Below the pieces are notes generated by a model, which worked only from the letters and a program-made list of their open reading frames with translations, ran no database searches and was not told the DNA's origin. Of a stretch of 64,000 nt of DNA, positions 33,776 to 47,300 are shown piece after piece (the first letter of the stretch is position 1; each line of letters begins with the position of its first letter). The position numbers were made by a program, and so were the translations under genes. Source of the DNA: Basidiobolus meristosporus CBS 931.73 (lineage: Eukaryota > Basidiobolomycota > Basidiobolomycetes > Basidiobolales > Basidiobolaceae); NCBI GenBank assembly GCA_002104905.1, contig MCFE01000372.1, positions 1 through 64,000 on the forward strand, given 5' to 3'.

Positions 33776-36700
33776 ATACCCGCAAGCATCTTATAGATTT
33801 GGAAAAATTCATCGCTTCGTATTTTCTAGTCGCATTCCCTACTGTCATTATCGCCCTATCGTTTATTTACTCCCTAATATCAACATGTAATTTATAATAT
33901 AATATGCCAAGATATTTTCTATGGCACCATAAAGTAGGTGTTTCAGCCATTATCCCGCTCATCTGCTGCTGGCTTGATCTTCTGCCAACGGTGGTTGTTT
34001 GACTTGATGTATCGAGTCGTGGGTCAAGCCGAGCTGGTTTGTTTACTTCGAATTACGCTGCAGCCTGTGCAAATAGTGCCTCTAAATACATGAGAGGTGC
34101 AGTCAGCTCAGTTTCTTGGTGTAGTGGTAGTATTTCACATGGCACCATGCTGCTTGAAATCAGTATAGGAATTATCCAAGATATCACGGGTAGCTTTACT
34201 GCACACTGCAGAGAGCCTCTAACCACTATTTCAGCAAGAGCCACCATTACCTTTACCGGTGTACGTGAGGATTGTAGGGAAGTTATGCATTGACGGGATT
34301 GAGAATGGTGGAGAAGGAGACAATGGTACAGCTATTCCTGATTTGCCACCTCCATAACTTCCAATCCACTAATATGCATCTTCCACTGCAAAAAGTTTCA
34401 GATAAAGAGAAATACCGAGATCCTAGCCGCTTGCTATCCTCGGTAGAATAGTTAAGGAAAGCAACAGTGTGATTCAGAGATCACGGTGCGTCAAGCCCAA
34501 TACCGTGAAACCTCTTTCCATTGCTGATGGTGTATTTATGTAGCCGGAGTGGGCTTATGTGTGTGCAATAGTGTGCTCTCCATACATTCCTGACGGGTGT
34601 ATTTTTAGAGTAGTAATATGATGGTTTCGGTGAGATTGCCATCTTCAGCCAACGGTGAACCGAATAGATTCTTTGATCAGTATAAATCACACCTGCACAT
34701 GGGCTACCAAGCCACGGCTATTTAGCTAGTGCGTGGCTCGCGTGAGAGAGCACAAACCAGTTGGATCTCTGACAAGTGACCAACCTATATGCCTTCGAGA
34801 AAGACATCATTGTGTAAGCCTACTGCCACTCATGTTGAAGCTTGGCTTAGACATCCAATGAAGTCACTTCATTGTTTCAGATAGATGAGAAAAGAACAAT
34901 GTTGATTGATCTGAGGAGTGGGAATTAATGGGGCCGCACAGGTCTAAGTAGAATGGACTCGGACTACTCTGGCTACCTATTCGCTCTCTCGCCAAATGTA
35001 TAGTCGCATGGCTCGTAGGTCTATTTTTAACGATAGTTAAGGTGACTTCCGAATCGTGCAAACGGCATACATGAAATTGGCTGATCCTCGATGAAGCAAT
35101 ATGAAGTGGACTGGACCCCATATATTTCTACTTTGGAAGGCCGCTGGGTATCAAGCAGTAAGACCAGCTTCGAATTACCCCTCAATCTACTAAAGCCAAT
35201 AGCTAGAGGGAGGGGAGAGGTTTTTGTGCAACATGACGTCTGCTGTTAGGAATTCGGTGAGTGGAGGAGGCATGTGGCTCATCGATATATATCAGAACAA
35301 TCCGGAATTCAGAGAATATATTTAGAAAATTGTTCATATTGAAAACTCACACGGCAGCAGCCGACCTCTTAATTTGAACATTGGCTCGAATCATTCGTCG
35401 AGTGCGGTAGGGGGATCTCATTGGTAGCAAAAGTTGGTCAGACAAACATGTGGCTTGTATTCTATTGCCATGGCTATATTCTGTGAGCGATATATTTACC
35501 AACCAAAGAAATTTCCGGTTCAAACTCTAATTCTTTCCGGCTCATGTCCGTGTTGCAAATGGATGGGTTTTGATCAGTCGGTTCGGTATTGGAGATTCAA
35601 GTGGTTGCATGATATAGTAGCCCTGATAAGCTATTAATAGTGGCTCCAAGGTTTATCCAATGGTGTCTCTGACTCAGCTCTAGCGACTAGAAGCCCCATC
35701 AGATGGCTATAACTAGCTTTATCGTGCCACCTCAAAGAATCCCGGGCAGTGCTGTAGAACTAGCTGGTGCTGAAAACCCAAGTACACTCTGTGTTTACGG
35801 GGAAACCATGGAATGGTCCTTTGGAATAGTTGTGCGTGGTTGTGGAGGCGGCAATAAGCAATGACAGACCAGGGGGTCGTTCTGTGAACGAGTGTAGAGT
35901 CAACATAAAAAATCCCCGGCAATTGTCCAGAAATGTTATCCAAGTATGTGTCGCCTGCCATTTGCGGAGTTGGAGCAATCTATTTGCGTATGGCATGCTT
36001 TATTACATTCCCTATCGGGAGGCTGTGAAAGCAGAGGGATAACGATGGGTAATCTGTTTTTCCCTGAGCTTCAACTCCACTTCCCTCACATAAGATAAGC
36101 CCTACCAAGTGATTGATCCTGAGCCTGCAACCCATTCAATGTATAGCTACCAACGGCAAATATTACTCCCTATAAGCTGGTTCTTGTCTTGTCAAAATCA
36201 CTACCTTCTTGCATTGGTGGTATAGATCTTCTTATAGATGATTCGTGGAGCCTCGAAAGAGAAGAGTGTCCGAACTCTGTAGTCCATCACTCATTGGCGA
36301 ATTCCGACACTCATGAGTCATCTTCAACCTGAGATGCTGCCAACTCGAGTAAATTACTATAGTTCGCATTTGTCAAGTATTTCCTGATAAGGCCATTATA
36401 TCACCTCAAAGGGCATCCTTTCGCCATCAAGATAGAATAACGCTAAATGGAAAGTAGATTGGAGTTCGGGACTTGTATTTACGCACATCCTCACTTCCCG
36501 ATGTGCAGTGTAATGGTCGCATGTGTTAACTACGGTCGAGACTTTTCTTTTGGCGTTGTATTTAGGCTGGTAACTTGTATATGGGCCGGATTCGTGAGTA
36601 CCACCATCAGGTTTGATCAGCACACTTTCTCAATGAACAATGGCGATGGACGCCAAATGCACCATATTACAAATCGAGCCTATGGAATCGAAGGCTTATT

Positions 36701-37079
36701 ATAGGTGGTTGCTAATATGTGCCAATGCCCAAAATAACTTCTGGCCGTTGTAAGCAAGTCATTGCACAGCCACAGTTTCCTGGCGGCGTTTAAGGTATGT
36801 TAAGGTTACGTTGACCGCGACTTTGATGTAACCGTGCAAAGACTCGTTTCGATAATGCCACGAAGATCTATGTTTAGTTGGTCGGGTAGTTTCGATGATT
36901 GGTGGATCTTCATCTCGACACTTATAATTATATCTGGTGTTCGTTAATAAAGAGCAATTCCAATTCAAGCGGTCAGTTGGGAGCGTTGTGTGTCACAGTT
37001 GAGCATATGTCGCCACAAGAGGATATAAATATCCCCCCTGGAGGGAGGTTCTCTCTCATTCAATAGGCCATCTCTTGCA
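33776..37079. other. Intergenic, about 3.3 kb, no supported gene
   Basis: Gene-empty. A segment at about 34110-34165 resembles the 5' half of a tRNA (GGTGTAGTGGTAG) but has no B box. Open frames (plus 34039-34293, 35830-36042, 36447-36704; minus 34864-35121) lack domains and convincing starts. The last 60 bases carry the chitin deacetylase core promoter. Confidence 0.45.
37024..37030 (+). promoter_or_regulatory. TATA box of the chitin deacetylase gene
   Basis: TATAAAT lies 56 bases before the ATG and is followed by CCCCCCT, which contains a CCCCT stress-response-like element. A strong TATA box fits an inducible gene; regulation is inferred. Confidence 0.55.
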
Positions 37080-38129
37080 ATGAAATCTCTTTCAAAGTTA
37101 ACATTTGTCTCCATCCTTGCTTTGTCTTTAGCAGATGGCTTACTAGCTCAAGGATCTAGTAACCTCTTTAGCACCGCCTCCACTACCACTACTGCTGCCA
37201 GCTCCGCTTCCTCCACCCCTTCTGTCTCGGCAGGTCAAACTCTGAGATACTTGGACCAGAAGTGCGGAGCAGGTGTTGGTACTTGTGCACCTGGTCTCTG
37301 CTGTAGCGAGTATGGGTACTGTGGTTACACATCAGATCATTGTGGTACTGGTTGTCAGAAGGGTTCTGGCGATTGTGATGATGGTATTGAGGCCACCGTT
37401 CACACCGGATGCAACGTTCCAGGGACATTTGCCATCAGTTTCGATGACGGCCCAAGTGTCTTGACACCTGGCTTGCTTGATTACCTGGACAAAGTCGGGG
37501 TGAAATCGACCTTCTTCATGAACGGGAAAAACTGGAAGAACGCCGACACCGGAAATCCCATTAATAGCATCTACGAGCTGGCTGATGTTGTCAAGAGGGC
37601 ATATAATTCTGGTCACCAAGTCTGCTCGCATACCTGGTCCCATGTCGATTTGATCACCGTGAATGAATATAACATCACCTACGAAATGAACAAAGTGAGC
37701 CGTGCTTTCGCCAACATCCTTGGGGTTGTGCCTACTTGCATGCGCCCCCCTTACGGAGACACAGACAGCAATTCCAGAAAGGTATTGAAGCGTATGGGCT
37801 TTACTGTAGTGACCTGGAATATCGATCCAGTAGACTGGAACCCCATTAACAGCATTGATGAGATGTACATGGAATTTGTCAACCAGTCGGGCAATACCAG
37901 TCCTTTGGAAGGAAAATTCATTTCCTTGGACCATGATGTTTGGAATACCACCGCAGACTTCAGATCCCCCAACTATCCTAGAACTCTTCCTTTGGCACAG
38001 CGTGCCATCGAGTACCTGAAATGCCGAGGCTGGAAGCTAGTCAACCTACCCACCTGTCTTGGAGAACAACCATACTACAGAGCACCCAACCCATCTGACG
38101 AGGTGTGCGGTGATACTGGTTGCTTCTAA
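37080..38129 (+). CDS. Secreted chitin deacetylase with CBM18 chitin-binding domain
   Basis: It removes acetyl groups from chitin to give chitosan, in the cell wall or outside the cell. The product has 349 residues, intronless. A signal peptide (MKSLSKLTFVSILALSLADG) is followed by a Ser/Thr-rich linker (about 25-55). Next is a CBM18 hevein-like domain with eight cysteines (GAGVGTCAPGLCCSEYGYCG, then a YTSDHCGTGC end, about 60-100). The NodB/CE4 catalytic domain (about 110-310) has motif 1 ISFDDGPS with the metal-binding and catalytic Asp pair, motif 2 SHTWSHVDL with the two metal His, motif 3 RPPYGDTD, motif 4 WNIDPVDW and motif 5 SLDHDVW. All catalytic residues are present. No GPI signal is evident; it ends in a short Cys-containing tail (CGDTGCF). 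Confidence 0.95.
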   Translation: MKSLSKLTFVSILALSLADGLLAQGSSNLFSTASTTTTAASSASSTPSVSAGQTLRYLDQKCGAGVGTCAPGLCCSEYGYCGYTSDHCGTGCQKGSGDCDDGIEATVHTGCNVPGTFAISFDDGPSVLTPGLLDYLDKVGVKSTFFMNGKNWKNADTGNPINSIYELADVVKRAYNSGHQVCSHTWSHVDLITVNEYNITYEMNKVSRAFANILGVVPTCMRPPYGDTDSNSRKVLKRMGFTVVTWNIDPVDWNPINSIDEMYMEFVNQSGNTSPLEGKFISLDHDVWNTTADFRSPNYPRTLPLAQRAIEYLKCRGWKLVNLPTCLGEQPYYRAPNPSDEVCGDTGCF

Positions 38130-38335
38130 AAGGAGGGCTCTGTGGGTTTCACGGCCTTTCCCCAATTGCATATTTTGATGAATATTTTGCTTTACTAGAT
38201 TCTTCAGCTTCAACTACGAAATAAATTCTCTCCTAATACTTGAAAAAGTACATATGGCATATGCTGATGCTTTATTATTCATGGGCAGGGTCGATTGAGC
38301 CGGCCAAACCTCCAAGTCATCACCATGGAGAGGCC

Positions 38336-41300
38336 TTACTGTGAGGACTGGAATTTCTTCGAGCATTTCGAGCAAAATCTAGCGGATTTGTCGGGGCAGC
38401 TCGATATGGTATTTACGCAGGAGGAGCAGAAGATGCCTGGGATCGGGGTTCAGTTCAGTTCGAGTTCAACAATGATTCGAGATTGGCCACTTACCTCCAC
38501 ATTGCTTACACCTGGCTTTTCTTTCTGTGGATCCATTCGGTTAGATGGTTAGCGCGGTTCATAGACACACTTTCATTGTCGACATTACCTAGCACCGAGA
38601 ATTTCATTCTGCAATTTAAACAGAATTCCAAGTGGTTCTCCTTCATCCAATGCAAATCCCCTCCAGCATCCGGAAATAGCCATCCGTACACTCTGCCAAG
38701 CGAGTCCCCAGAGTAGATGGTCCTATGGTGGCTTTACAACAATTTCCGATCAGTATCAACTGCTCGCAAAGATCCCACCACTGCCAACAATCTAGTGTTA
38801 CCTTGAGATATTCAGGACTATGATGTCAGAGGTCGCGCCTTTGTTGATACTCAGCCTATCTTCGTGCTCCAGCGTATAACGAAGCGAAATGCTTCCAGAC
38901 CCTGAGGACAAATTCACCGTTAGAGAAGACCCGTTCCTGATATTTTGAAGGGGTTCGTTTCTGCTTACCTTCCTGCTGATTTACCGCGGTGTTCCATATC
39001 TGAATTTAGGCATTAGTTGCTGCTACAAGTATCCTGTGGTGATGTACCGGCCTACCTTGATCAACCCTTTCCGATGCCCAGTGCAGATAAGCTCTTCTTC
39101 CAGCCATTCATGGTTTCTCCCCTATTGTTTTGATTTAAATGAGAACTGTATACGGAGTTGCTCAGGTGAATGCTCAGATGATACCTCGACAAAAGCACAA
39201 CAGAGTATAGGCTCGTTGAAAGGAGAAGTTGAGTGGGTAGCTATCGGCTCACCATTGACCGTCCACAACTTCATGGTGGGTCCGGAACAAGTGATGATTG
39301 TGCCCTATCAAAAGTATAAGAAACTGTTGTGCCATAGTGTTCACCACAAATGCCAAATGCTCTACAAACCGTTGTGTTGTTGATGGATAGTGCCTAAATA
39401 AGTAGGCATTGAAGTTAGCCAATGCTAGCACACATCTATCATCGTCAAGCCATTACCTGCACCCCTTGCTCATGTTCTGAAAGCTGTCTGATGTAGTTTA
39501 AGCGGTTCAAATCCCAGATAATACATGTTCCATCCTGAGGCAGTTGAAGGAATATATAAGAATCGTCATCTCCCGGATGAAAATTGAAAGAAGCCTACCT
39601 CCGAGCCAGTGACAACAATGCTATATGAGCCTGATACTGCAACACATGTGACGGGTGCAGAATGCCCACGAAGTATCTGGCATAACTCTAATGTGTCTTG
39701 TGATTTGTTTTGATGAATCCTCCATATACTCACAAGCTAAAAACAAACCGGTTGGCTGAAGGTATTCGAAAGACGCACAACTAAGAGACCTACCGTATCT
39801 TCTCCCCCTATGACCAGTCGAGAAGAGTCTGCAAATGCTACACATCGAATCGGACCCGAATGAAGGTTCTCAAATACGCTTAACATCTAACATCATTCAA
39901 AAGCTTGATTCTTGCCATTATACTATACATCTGGGAAGGGAAATCCTACGTACCTTCCCGGTGTCAGTTTGGAATAATCTCAGGCTGTTGTCCGAGAAGC
40001 CCCATTCCACATATTTCGTGCCGTTCGGAGGAACAAAGGCCTGTATAGATTTGTGTTAGCTACCACCAACATGCTGCTTATATCCCTTAAAATGGTTCTA
40101 CTTTTTGGGTGCTTGCTGCCATCAGTCGGTCTTGAATAACGCGGATCTCTCCCACAGGCTGTCCGATTTCTATAGATTGAGGTAAGCTCGTGACATGTTA
40201 ACCTTTTTCAGCCATCATCTAGAGCATACCGAAGATGGGGGCTGCGGATTGATTCAGCATTTCTGGCTCGCGGTGGATCTTGTAGTTTCCGAATTGGCCA
40301 ACGCTGGTTTCCAGTGATCTGCGTGGGTGTGGCCGTTTGAAAAGTTGTCTGGGTGTTTGCCCAAAGTTATGGATAATTCCAATCGTTGCGCTCTTTTCAA
40401 CTGGGTCAGAGATAGAGTCCAGATCAACTGCATCTTCGTAAGAGAGATGATGGAAGACGTTCACAGCCTTCACCGACTCTTCACCTTGTTGTTTGTACCC
40501 AAAGATCAAGTCAATCCACTCATGGAGATGGCTGCTTGTGTATTCGGATTCCAAGGCTTCCCGATGTTTCTTGATAAATAACTTAGGGTCTCCGTGAGCC
40601 CAGGGAGGTAAAATCACCGAGTCAATAGCCTCTCCACTGCCTTGTTTCACCCCAAAGTTGAACCCATTGCGATTCTCCAAAAACTCCGGAAGGTAGAAGA
40701 ATTCCGGAATCAACTCACGAACGTCAGTCATGTTGATTTGGGAGGCTGACTGCCATGCATGCTGGATGGAATGGAACAGTCTATCCGCATGGTCGAAGTA
40801 GCCACCTTGCAGCTTCAGGAAAAAGTGAGTGAATGGCTCCAACCGTATCAGATACCAGCAAACAATCATCGCGGAGGAATAGTGTGTTCCGTAATGGAAG
40901 GCTGGGGTGGTATTATCGGCTTCTTCCCAAGAATTGTATCGTTCGATAAATTCGTTTGCACGCTCCGCCGATTGGGTTCCCATGGGCTTTGAAAGGTCAC
41001 GGAAGGTTTTTGGATCGGTTAAGTCCAACTCCTCGCTAGTGTAATCGGCGAGAATCCATGGGAATATAGGATACTGGGTCAGGTCGTTGTATGACCTTCC
41101 GGCCAGAGTGTTCAAGTGCATGAGATATTGGAAATTGGATATTTCTCTTTTTTCCCATCGACTGGTGAGCTCGCTTAACGAAGAACTGCCAAATATAAGG
41201 TTCGTTAATTTGGAACCAATCGCTAGTGGTGTAAGATCAGTGTGAGTGGCGGTCCCTGCTACCGACTCGTTGGCGCTGACCAGTGAAGTAAGTCTTGCCA

Positions 41301-44300
41301 ACAAGCGATTGTACACAGTGTCCCGTTGGTTTAACTCCAGAGTGATCAGATAGTTTCGCCCATCGTTTAGGAACACTTCGATGGCCACATCTCTAAAGAG
41401 GAACTTCCTTTTGTGAACTTCCTTGATGTCGTCGAACGCCCATTTACGATGCTGATGTTTTTTGGCATCATCTTCATTCTCCGAGTTGGATGACAGCGTT
41501 TGCAGGTATATGTCACGCTCTTGGGCGGGAACAGTCCAGATATCCACGATCTCTCCGTCCTTTCTCTGGAAATAGTTATCAATGATATATATGTGCGTCT
41601 TGCCAATAATTAGAAGGCCTTCATGGGCGTCTAAACATAGAATTCTGCTGATGTTATATATGTCCAATGCCGTATCCCCTGATTCAAGAATACGAGAGAT
41701 CTTGTAATTCTTGTCTTCCTCCAGTATGGCTTCTGCTGTTTCCGGATGTGAGCTCTGACTGGTTTCAGAGGAAAATTCGGCCGGTTCTTCTGATATTTCC
41801 GACGCTATTATCTGGAAATCATCTGCCTCTGTTATAGCCTCGATTTTGTCCGAGTCCAACCCTTCCTGTAGCAAGATGAATGAATCACTCTTCTTTGCCT
41901 TATTGATGGGGGCATCACTTTGCTTAGGCTTATAGGCGACTTTGGGGTAGTTCCTATGCAACTGTAATCGCATTCTCATACGACAAGGGCCTTCCGTGAA
42001 ATCTAATTTCCAACGTTGGTTGAGATTTGCTTGGTCATCGGACTGCCAAATGGCTCGCTGGTGGTACAACTGTTCGGAGAGATAGCCCCATTCGGCATTG
42101 ATAAATTCGTCATTGTCGATGCAGTCTTGCAGGGCTTTGCCTAGTCGATTTGATTCCAAACTCTGGATACTCCTGGACCAGGCTTGTGCCTTTACAAGGT
42201 ACCTTTGATACACCTCCATCGCGGAGCGCTTTGACCGTGCCAGGCGCCTTAATTTATTCAACCGGCGACCATGGCTTATCTTTAGATAGTCTTTGCTGAC
42301 CTTGATTTCAGCCGCCAAATAGCTATCCCAGGACTTCATCAAGTGCTCTTGGCAGAATTTCTGAAATTCTTGCTTTCTAGAATCCATCCACGGAATAAAC
42401 GATCCAAACTCAAGCTCCAACAACTTGGAGAATCCGTCGGCCAATTCTTGGTATTCCTCTTGTTGGATCTTGACCTGAATAATGGAGGACATTTCATTTG
42501 GCTTTTGCAGGAAGAGCAGCTTCAGCAGGTTTAATGAAGCAATCCTCACGCCGTCATCTGGGATGTTTAGGAAGTTCGACAAATGGAAAGTCAAACAACG
42601 GAAAAACTCCCCGTCGGTATTGTGCTCTATCAAAATGATCTTCTGATTGTAGATGAGATCATTTAATATTTCGATGAGGCTATTGAATTGGTTCGAGACC
42701 TGATGGTCTGATAAACGGAACAGTATGAGGCGGTTGAGTTGTTTGTATAGTCCACTATAAAGCGCTTCTAAGCGGTGGATTTTCAATACTCCGCTTGTTT
42801 CCATCGCTGTCGTCATTTCTAACACGAAGACGCAGAAAGAAAAAAGCTGCTCCGCTCCGCCTACAAACCACCCTTGGTATGTAGCATCCACAGCCATACT
42901 AATGAACTTGGAAATATTCGTTAATACAGGAATATTTGCAAGGAGATTCTGGCTTAGTTGCAGTGTACTCTCCAGGCTACTTAAAACATGGATAATCAGG
43001 TATGTCTCAAACTGTACTTGGTGCTCTTGGAAGGAGGGGGGGAATCCTCTCAGTGCCAGATCTAATTCTGCCAGTGGCTTGGTTACAGGTTTCAGTATGG
43101 AATCTACACACAGCGTCACCAAAAACTCTAGGATGCATTCGATAGTCGCATTTTTCTGGATTGTAGAATCAGAACGCTTTAGAGTCGGTTTGACTATTGG
43201 TGAACTGAACGATCTAAGTTTGGTTGATATGCTGAGTTTTTGCTTCGCCTCGCTCGATAATTCTTTATCCTTGTTGCTGCTGAGTACATTCATGTAAGGC
43301 TTCTTCGGCCTTTGGGTTTGTGCTATGCTTTCTTTGATTTCGCTGGATGTTGAAGTAACTGAAATGCTGGTGTGCGAATCAAACACTTTCTCTGCTTCCG
43401 AGGTAACATTCGAGTCCTTCGAATAAAGTTCTGTATCCACGGTCACCTCCTCTGACCCACATATCACTGGGAACAGGATTCCTACAACCTGGTCAATTAT
43501 GTTTGGCTTGCAGCACAGCTCTTTAAATACCGAGGAGGTAATATACATCTCAGTTAAGAAATGGATCAGTGTCTGTTGTACTTTGGCAAGTTCTAGAAGG
43601 CTTTTCTCAATGACGACTTCTTGCTGGTGTCCAGCTGTGATCGATCGATGTAAAATGTATTAGTTTGGTGAAAGACGATGGCTATGAAAGCGTCAATATG
43701 TAGCCCTACCAGTCTGCTCAGGCACCATGGAGTTACTAGCAAGGTATTGGGAGACATCGGTGTTGGTAAATGATTTCGATCTTCTCCTAGCTGCCTTATC
43801 CATGGCCTTCTGTTCCAAGGTTGGAGATTTGATTTTTTCCATATGTTCGAACGATAGTAGCTCCTTGTCCTCCAGCTTGTGGCTGTGTTTAACTAGTAAG
43901 TCAACACACCGTTTGATCATCGCAAACAGTATGCTTAGGGCCTCGTGACAGAGTGGACGAGATTGATTCATCTCACTTTTGAAGACAGTCAGCAAATTGA
44001 ATAAATCGAATCTCGACACAATAGGCACTGTCGCAATGTCTACTCCTAGCAAAATGGAAATTACTGCTGGATAGAGCTGGCACAGGTACCAATGTTCAGG
44101 CAACAGTTTCTCCAAGACAGCAAACCCCTCAGAAGCAACTCTGAACTTATTAACATAGACAGGGCCTTGGGTGTAGAGAAGTCTGGCCAATAGTCTCGTA
44201 GCCAAAACAACCGTATACGAATTCAAGTGGCTTTCAATAAAGAGCAATGGCCAACGGCTAGTGATGGTACTGGCAAATCTAGAAATAAACTGAGGGTTTT

Positions 44301-47300
44301 CTGGGTCGTTAACAATCTGGAGTAGCATTTCCAGTACCAAATTTCGGATGGATATATTCTTGGTGATTCTAACATCCATAGACTTGGCGTCATAGACCAG
44401 TTTCGGTATATTTGAGAAAATCGATGTTTCCTCATGCTCACGATCGCCGGGTAAAGTGATGGTTGCACGACGAAGAAGAGTTGACGAAGTGAAGTTCCCC
44501 TTTTCTTTGGGTCGCTTCTTCGATACTATCAGAGGCATTTAGAATGGGCTTCATGAAATAGTGTGAAAGCGAGAAGACTCACCTTTCGGTAGGGTTGACA
44601 CCAAGAATGTGCCGATCAATCGAATGGTATCCACCGTGAAACTGATCTGCGCTAAAGCTGTCAGGATCTCAATCAACTCTGGTAGGAGCTCTTCAGCAAA
44701 AACATCGGTTTTCAATGCCACCAGTAAGACCCTGATAATGTCTGATGAAATAAGGTTGAGTGATCTTGGGAGTGACATCTGAAGACAGTTCAAAGGTAAC
44801 TACTTAGTTTTGTCAAGTGGCTAATATTATAGGTTCTCTTGCGGCTTTGGACCGCAAATTTGTAAAATTGGTCAATAATTGCATGCTGAACAGGAATGCT
44901 GGTCGAGCGCCAGATTTCCAGATCCAAGAATAGCTGCTGGTAAGCTTGGACATTTCCGATCACAGACTCGCTACAGAACAGCACAAAGCTTCAGTACTAG
45001 ATTCAAGCACGCAAAGTGCGACTTACTTACCTAGGATCGAAGGGAGTCTCGCCGACTAGTATTAGCAGAAGATTGACCAGCTTGGGCGTCACCAGACTCT
45101 TCTTTTGCTTAAGAATACAGGCTAAGATTTCATATCCATGATTTTTTTCCATGTGTGAGGTGTGCCTCCAGTCGAACCGAATACTTTCTACCAATATTGC
45201 CACAGCTTTGTGTAGCCCTTCTGCAGTCTGAGGTAGAAGAGTTCTCTTATGAATAAAGGCCAACAGTTAGACATGATTATGCAATATATTACCTGTGCTT
45301 TCTCAACGATCTTGAGAAGCAATGTAGGTCCGCCCACCCGGAAGATGCTAGTAGATAGGCTTGTGGATGAAACCGCGTATGCGTTGCCCCGAAGATATGC
45401 TAAGCCTTCCGGGGCGACCAAAGCACGGCTGATTTTCGGTACACCAGAATTGATGATCGCCCTGATTTTCTGGCTCGTTTGCACTCCCTCCATTGAATTG
45501 CTGTGAAAGCCGTACTGAGTCGATACGTATTCTTCGTGCAGGTTCTTGGCGGATAAAGCCAAGATAATTTTGTCTTCTGTCAGCTGTACTCCGCTAGCCG
45601 TTTTCAAATGGACGCCATCCATAATCAAATGGCCCTTTTCGAGACCATTATCACTTCCCTTGTTTATCATGTCTAGGTTGATACTGTCTATGATCTCGTA
45701 AGTCTGGTATTTTCCAAGGTCATCTTGGAAATTCGACGAGTATCTAGGGCCCAGATTGAAGGCGATGTTCACCCCATCAGCATCCAACACATCTTCAATT
45801 AAGTAAAATGCCCCAAGGTTCCAATAGGTCGATGGAGATCTGACTTTTGCGCTGCGACTAGAGTTAGCTTTCGAACCGATAAAGCCTTTCATGTTAGCGG
45901 CAGAGGTCGGCTGGCTTGGATAGTTGGATCTATATTGATCGACTAATACACCATCAATGTACATTGACAACGTGCTGCCGATGATTGACAACCTGGGTTT
46001 CGAATGAGATACGGCTAAGTGGTACCACACACCATCCCGGAAAGAAAAGGACTCAAATCTGACAAACTGATTCGGAGCGGTCTCCACCACAAGGTTCCGG
46101 GAATGGCCTTCGATAAATATATCGAGGTTGCTGCGCTCGTCCGAATCTGACAAAGAGAGCACATGCACATTGGTGGTTGCGTCGAATTTGAAAACCTGAA
46201 CCCAGGTCATAAGTGTAAATCCATTCATAGGTGGAAATAAACGATCTCCAAGATTCTCAAGGCTAATCGAGGAATGGATTGAATCGAAACAAATGCACGA
46301 GGGCGTGCGTCCATATTTCACTCCATACAAGATCAGCTCCAGTATCTGCATGGCCAGGTCGCTTCCACCAGTAGCGTTTTTCTCTTCATCGGCTTTCTCG
46401 GGTACATTCCGGTTGAGGCTTCGTAAGAGGAACCTTGTTTCGGATGTAGACAAGCCAACCTCAATCAAAGACTTCGCCAGTGACATCAAAGTTTTGTTCC
46501 AAAGATTCCCAAGCTTCGAGGTTAGCGTGTAATGCGAGGCATCCAGGTTCAGATGCTTTTGGGATTCTGCCAAAATTGTCATCACCGTGGTAACCAAGCC
46601 CAATTCGTTCAGCAGCATTCGATTTTGCACGTTTTGTATGGTGGTGATGTAGATAGCAAACAAAGCTAGCAGGGCTACGCTGATTTCTATGGTTGGTAGA
46701 AAGTGCATGATGGAAAGGATAAATGACCTGTTATGAATGGTCAAGTCTCCCAAGGACGCCCGGCTAAGCATTTGGTTCCACCGCTCGGTAATGTATGTGT
46801 CAATGTTAACGTTGGGATTTTCTATATCTCCGATGCAATCAGAAATGTCTGGCTCAAATATGTCAAAGAGAGATGTATCTTCTACTGCAGCACCGAGTAA
46901 AATTCCCAATGCGCGATTGCAAGACCCCTTCTCCTTAAAAACTCCAGTGAGTTGAAGGCTGTCGTTTAAAGAGGAACGACCGATATGATTTTCAAAAAAC
47001 CATCTATTGTAGGGATGGTCGGACATCGCTGCTATAAACACTGAGAATACCGCTTGCATCAGAGCAATCACTTCACTACGCTGAATGCGGGGATTTCCCT
47101 GTTGTGATGGAGCAGCTTCAGAAATATGCTGTGTGTTCTCGCCCTCAATAGCGGGACAGAGATCGAGAGCGCCTTCAAGCCCAATCAGTAACGAAAGGAG
47201 TGAAATAAATCCGCCAAGGTTTCTAAATGCATCCTTCAGTAAAAGAGAGTTATTAAGAAGCTTTTCCAAGGTTTTCAGGATGTCTTTCTTCATCCGCAAA

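Noticed and set aside
34118-34175. Segment resembling the 5' half of a tRNA (GGTGTAGTGGTAG)
   Set aside because: There is no B box at a suitable distance and no closing acceptor stem; at most a relic.
39500-39525. GGTTCAAATCCC, a tRNA B-box look-alike
   Set aside because: It lies inside a WD40-coding exon on the minus strand (WDLNRLNY) and no A box or cloverleaf is present.
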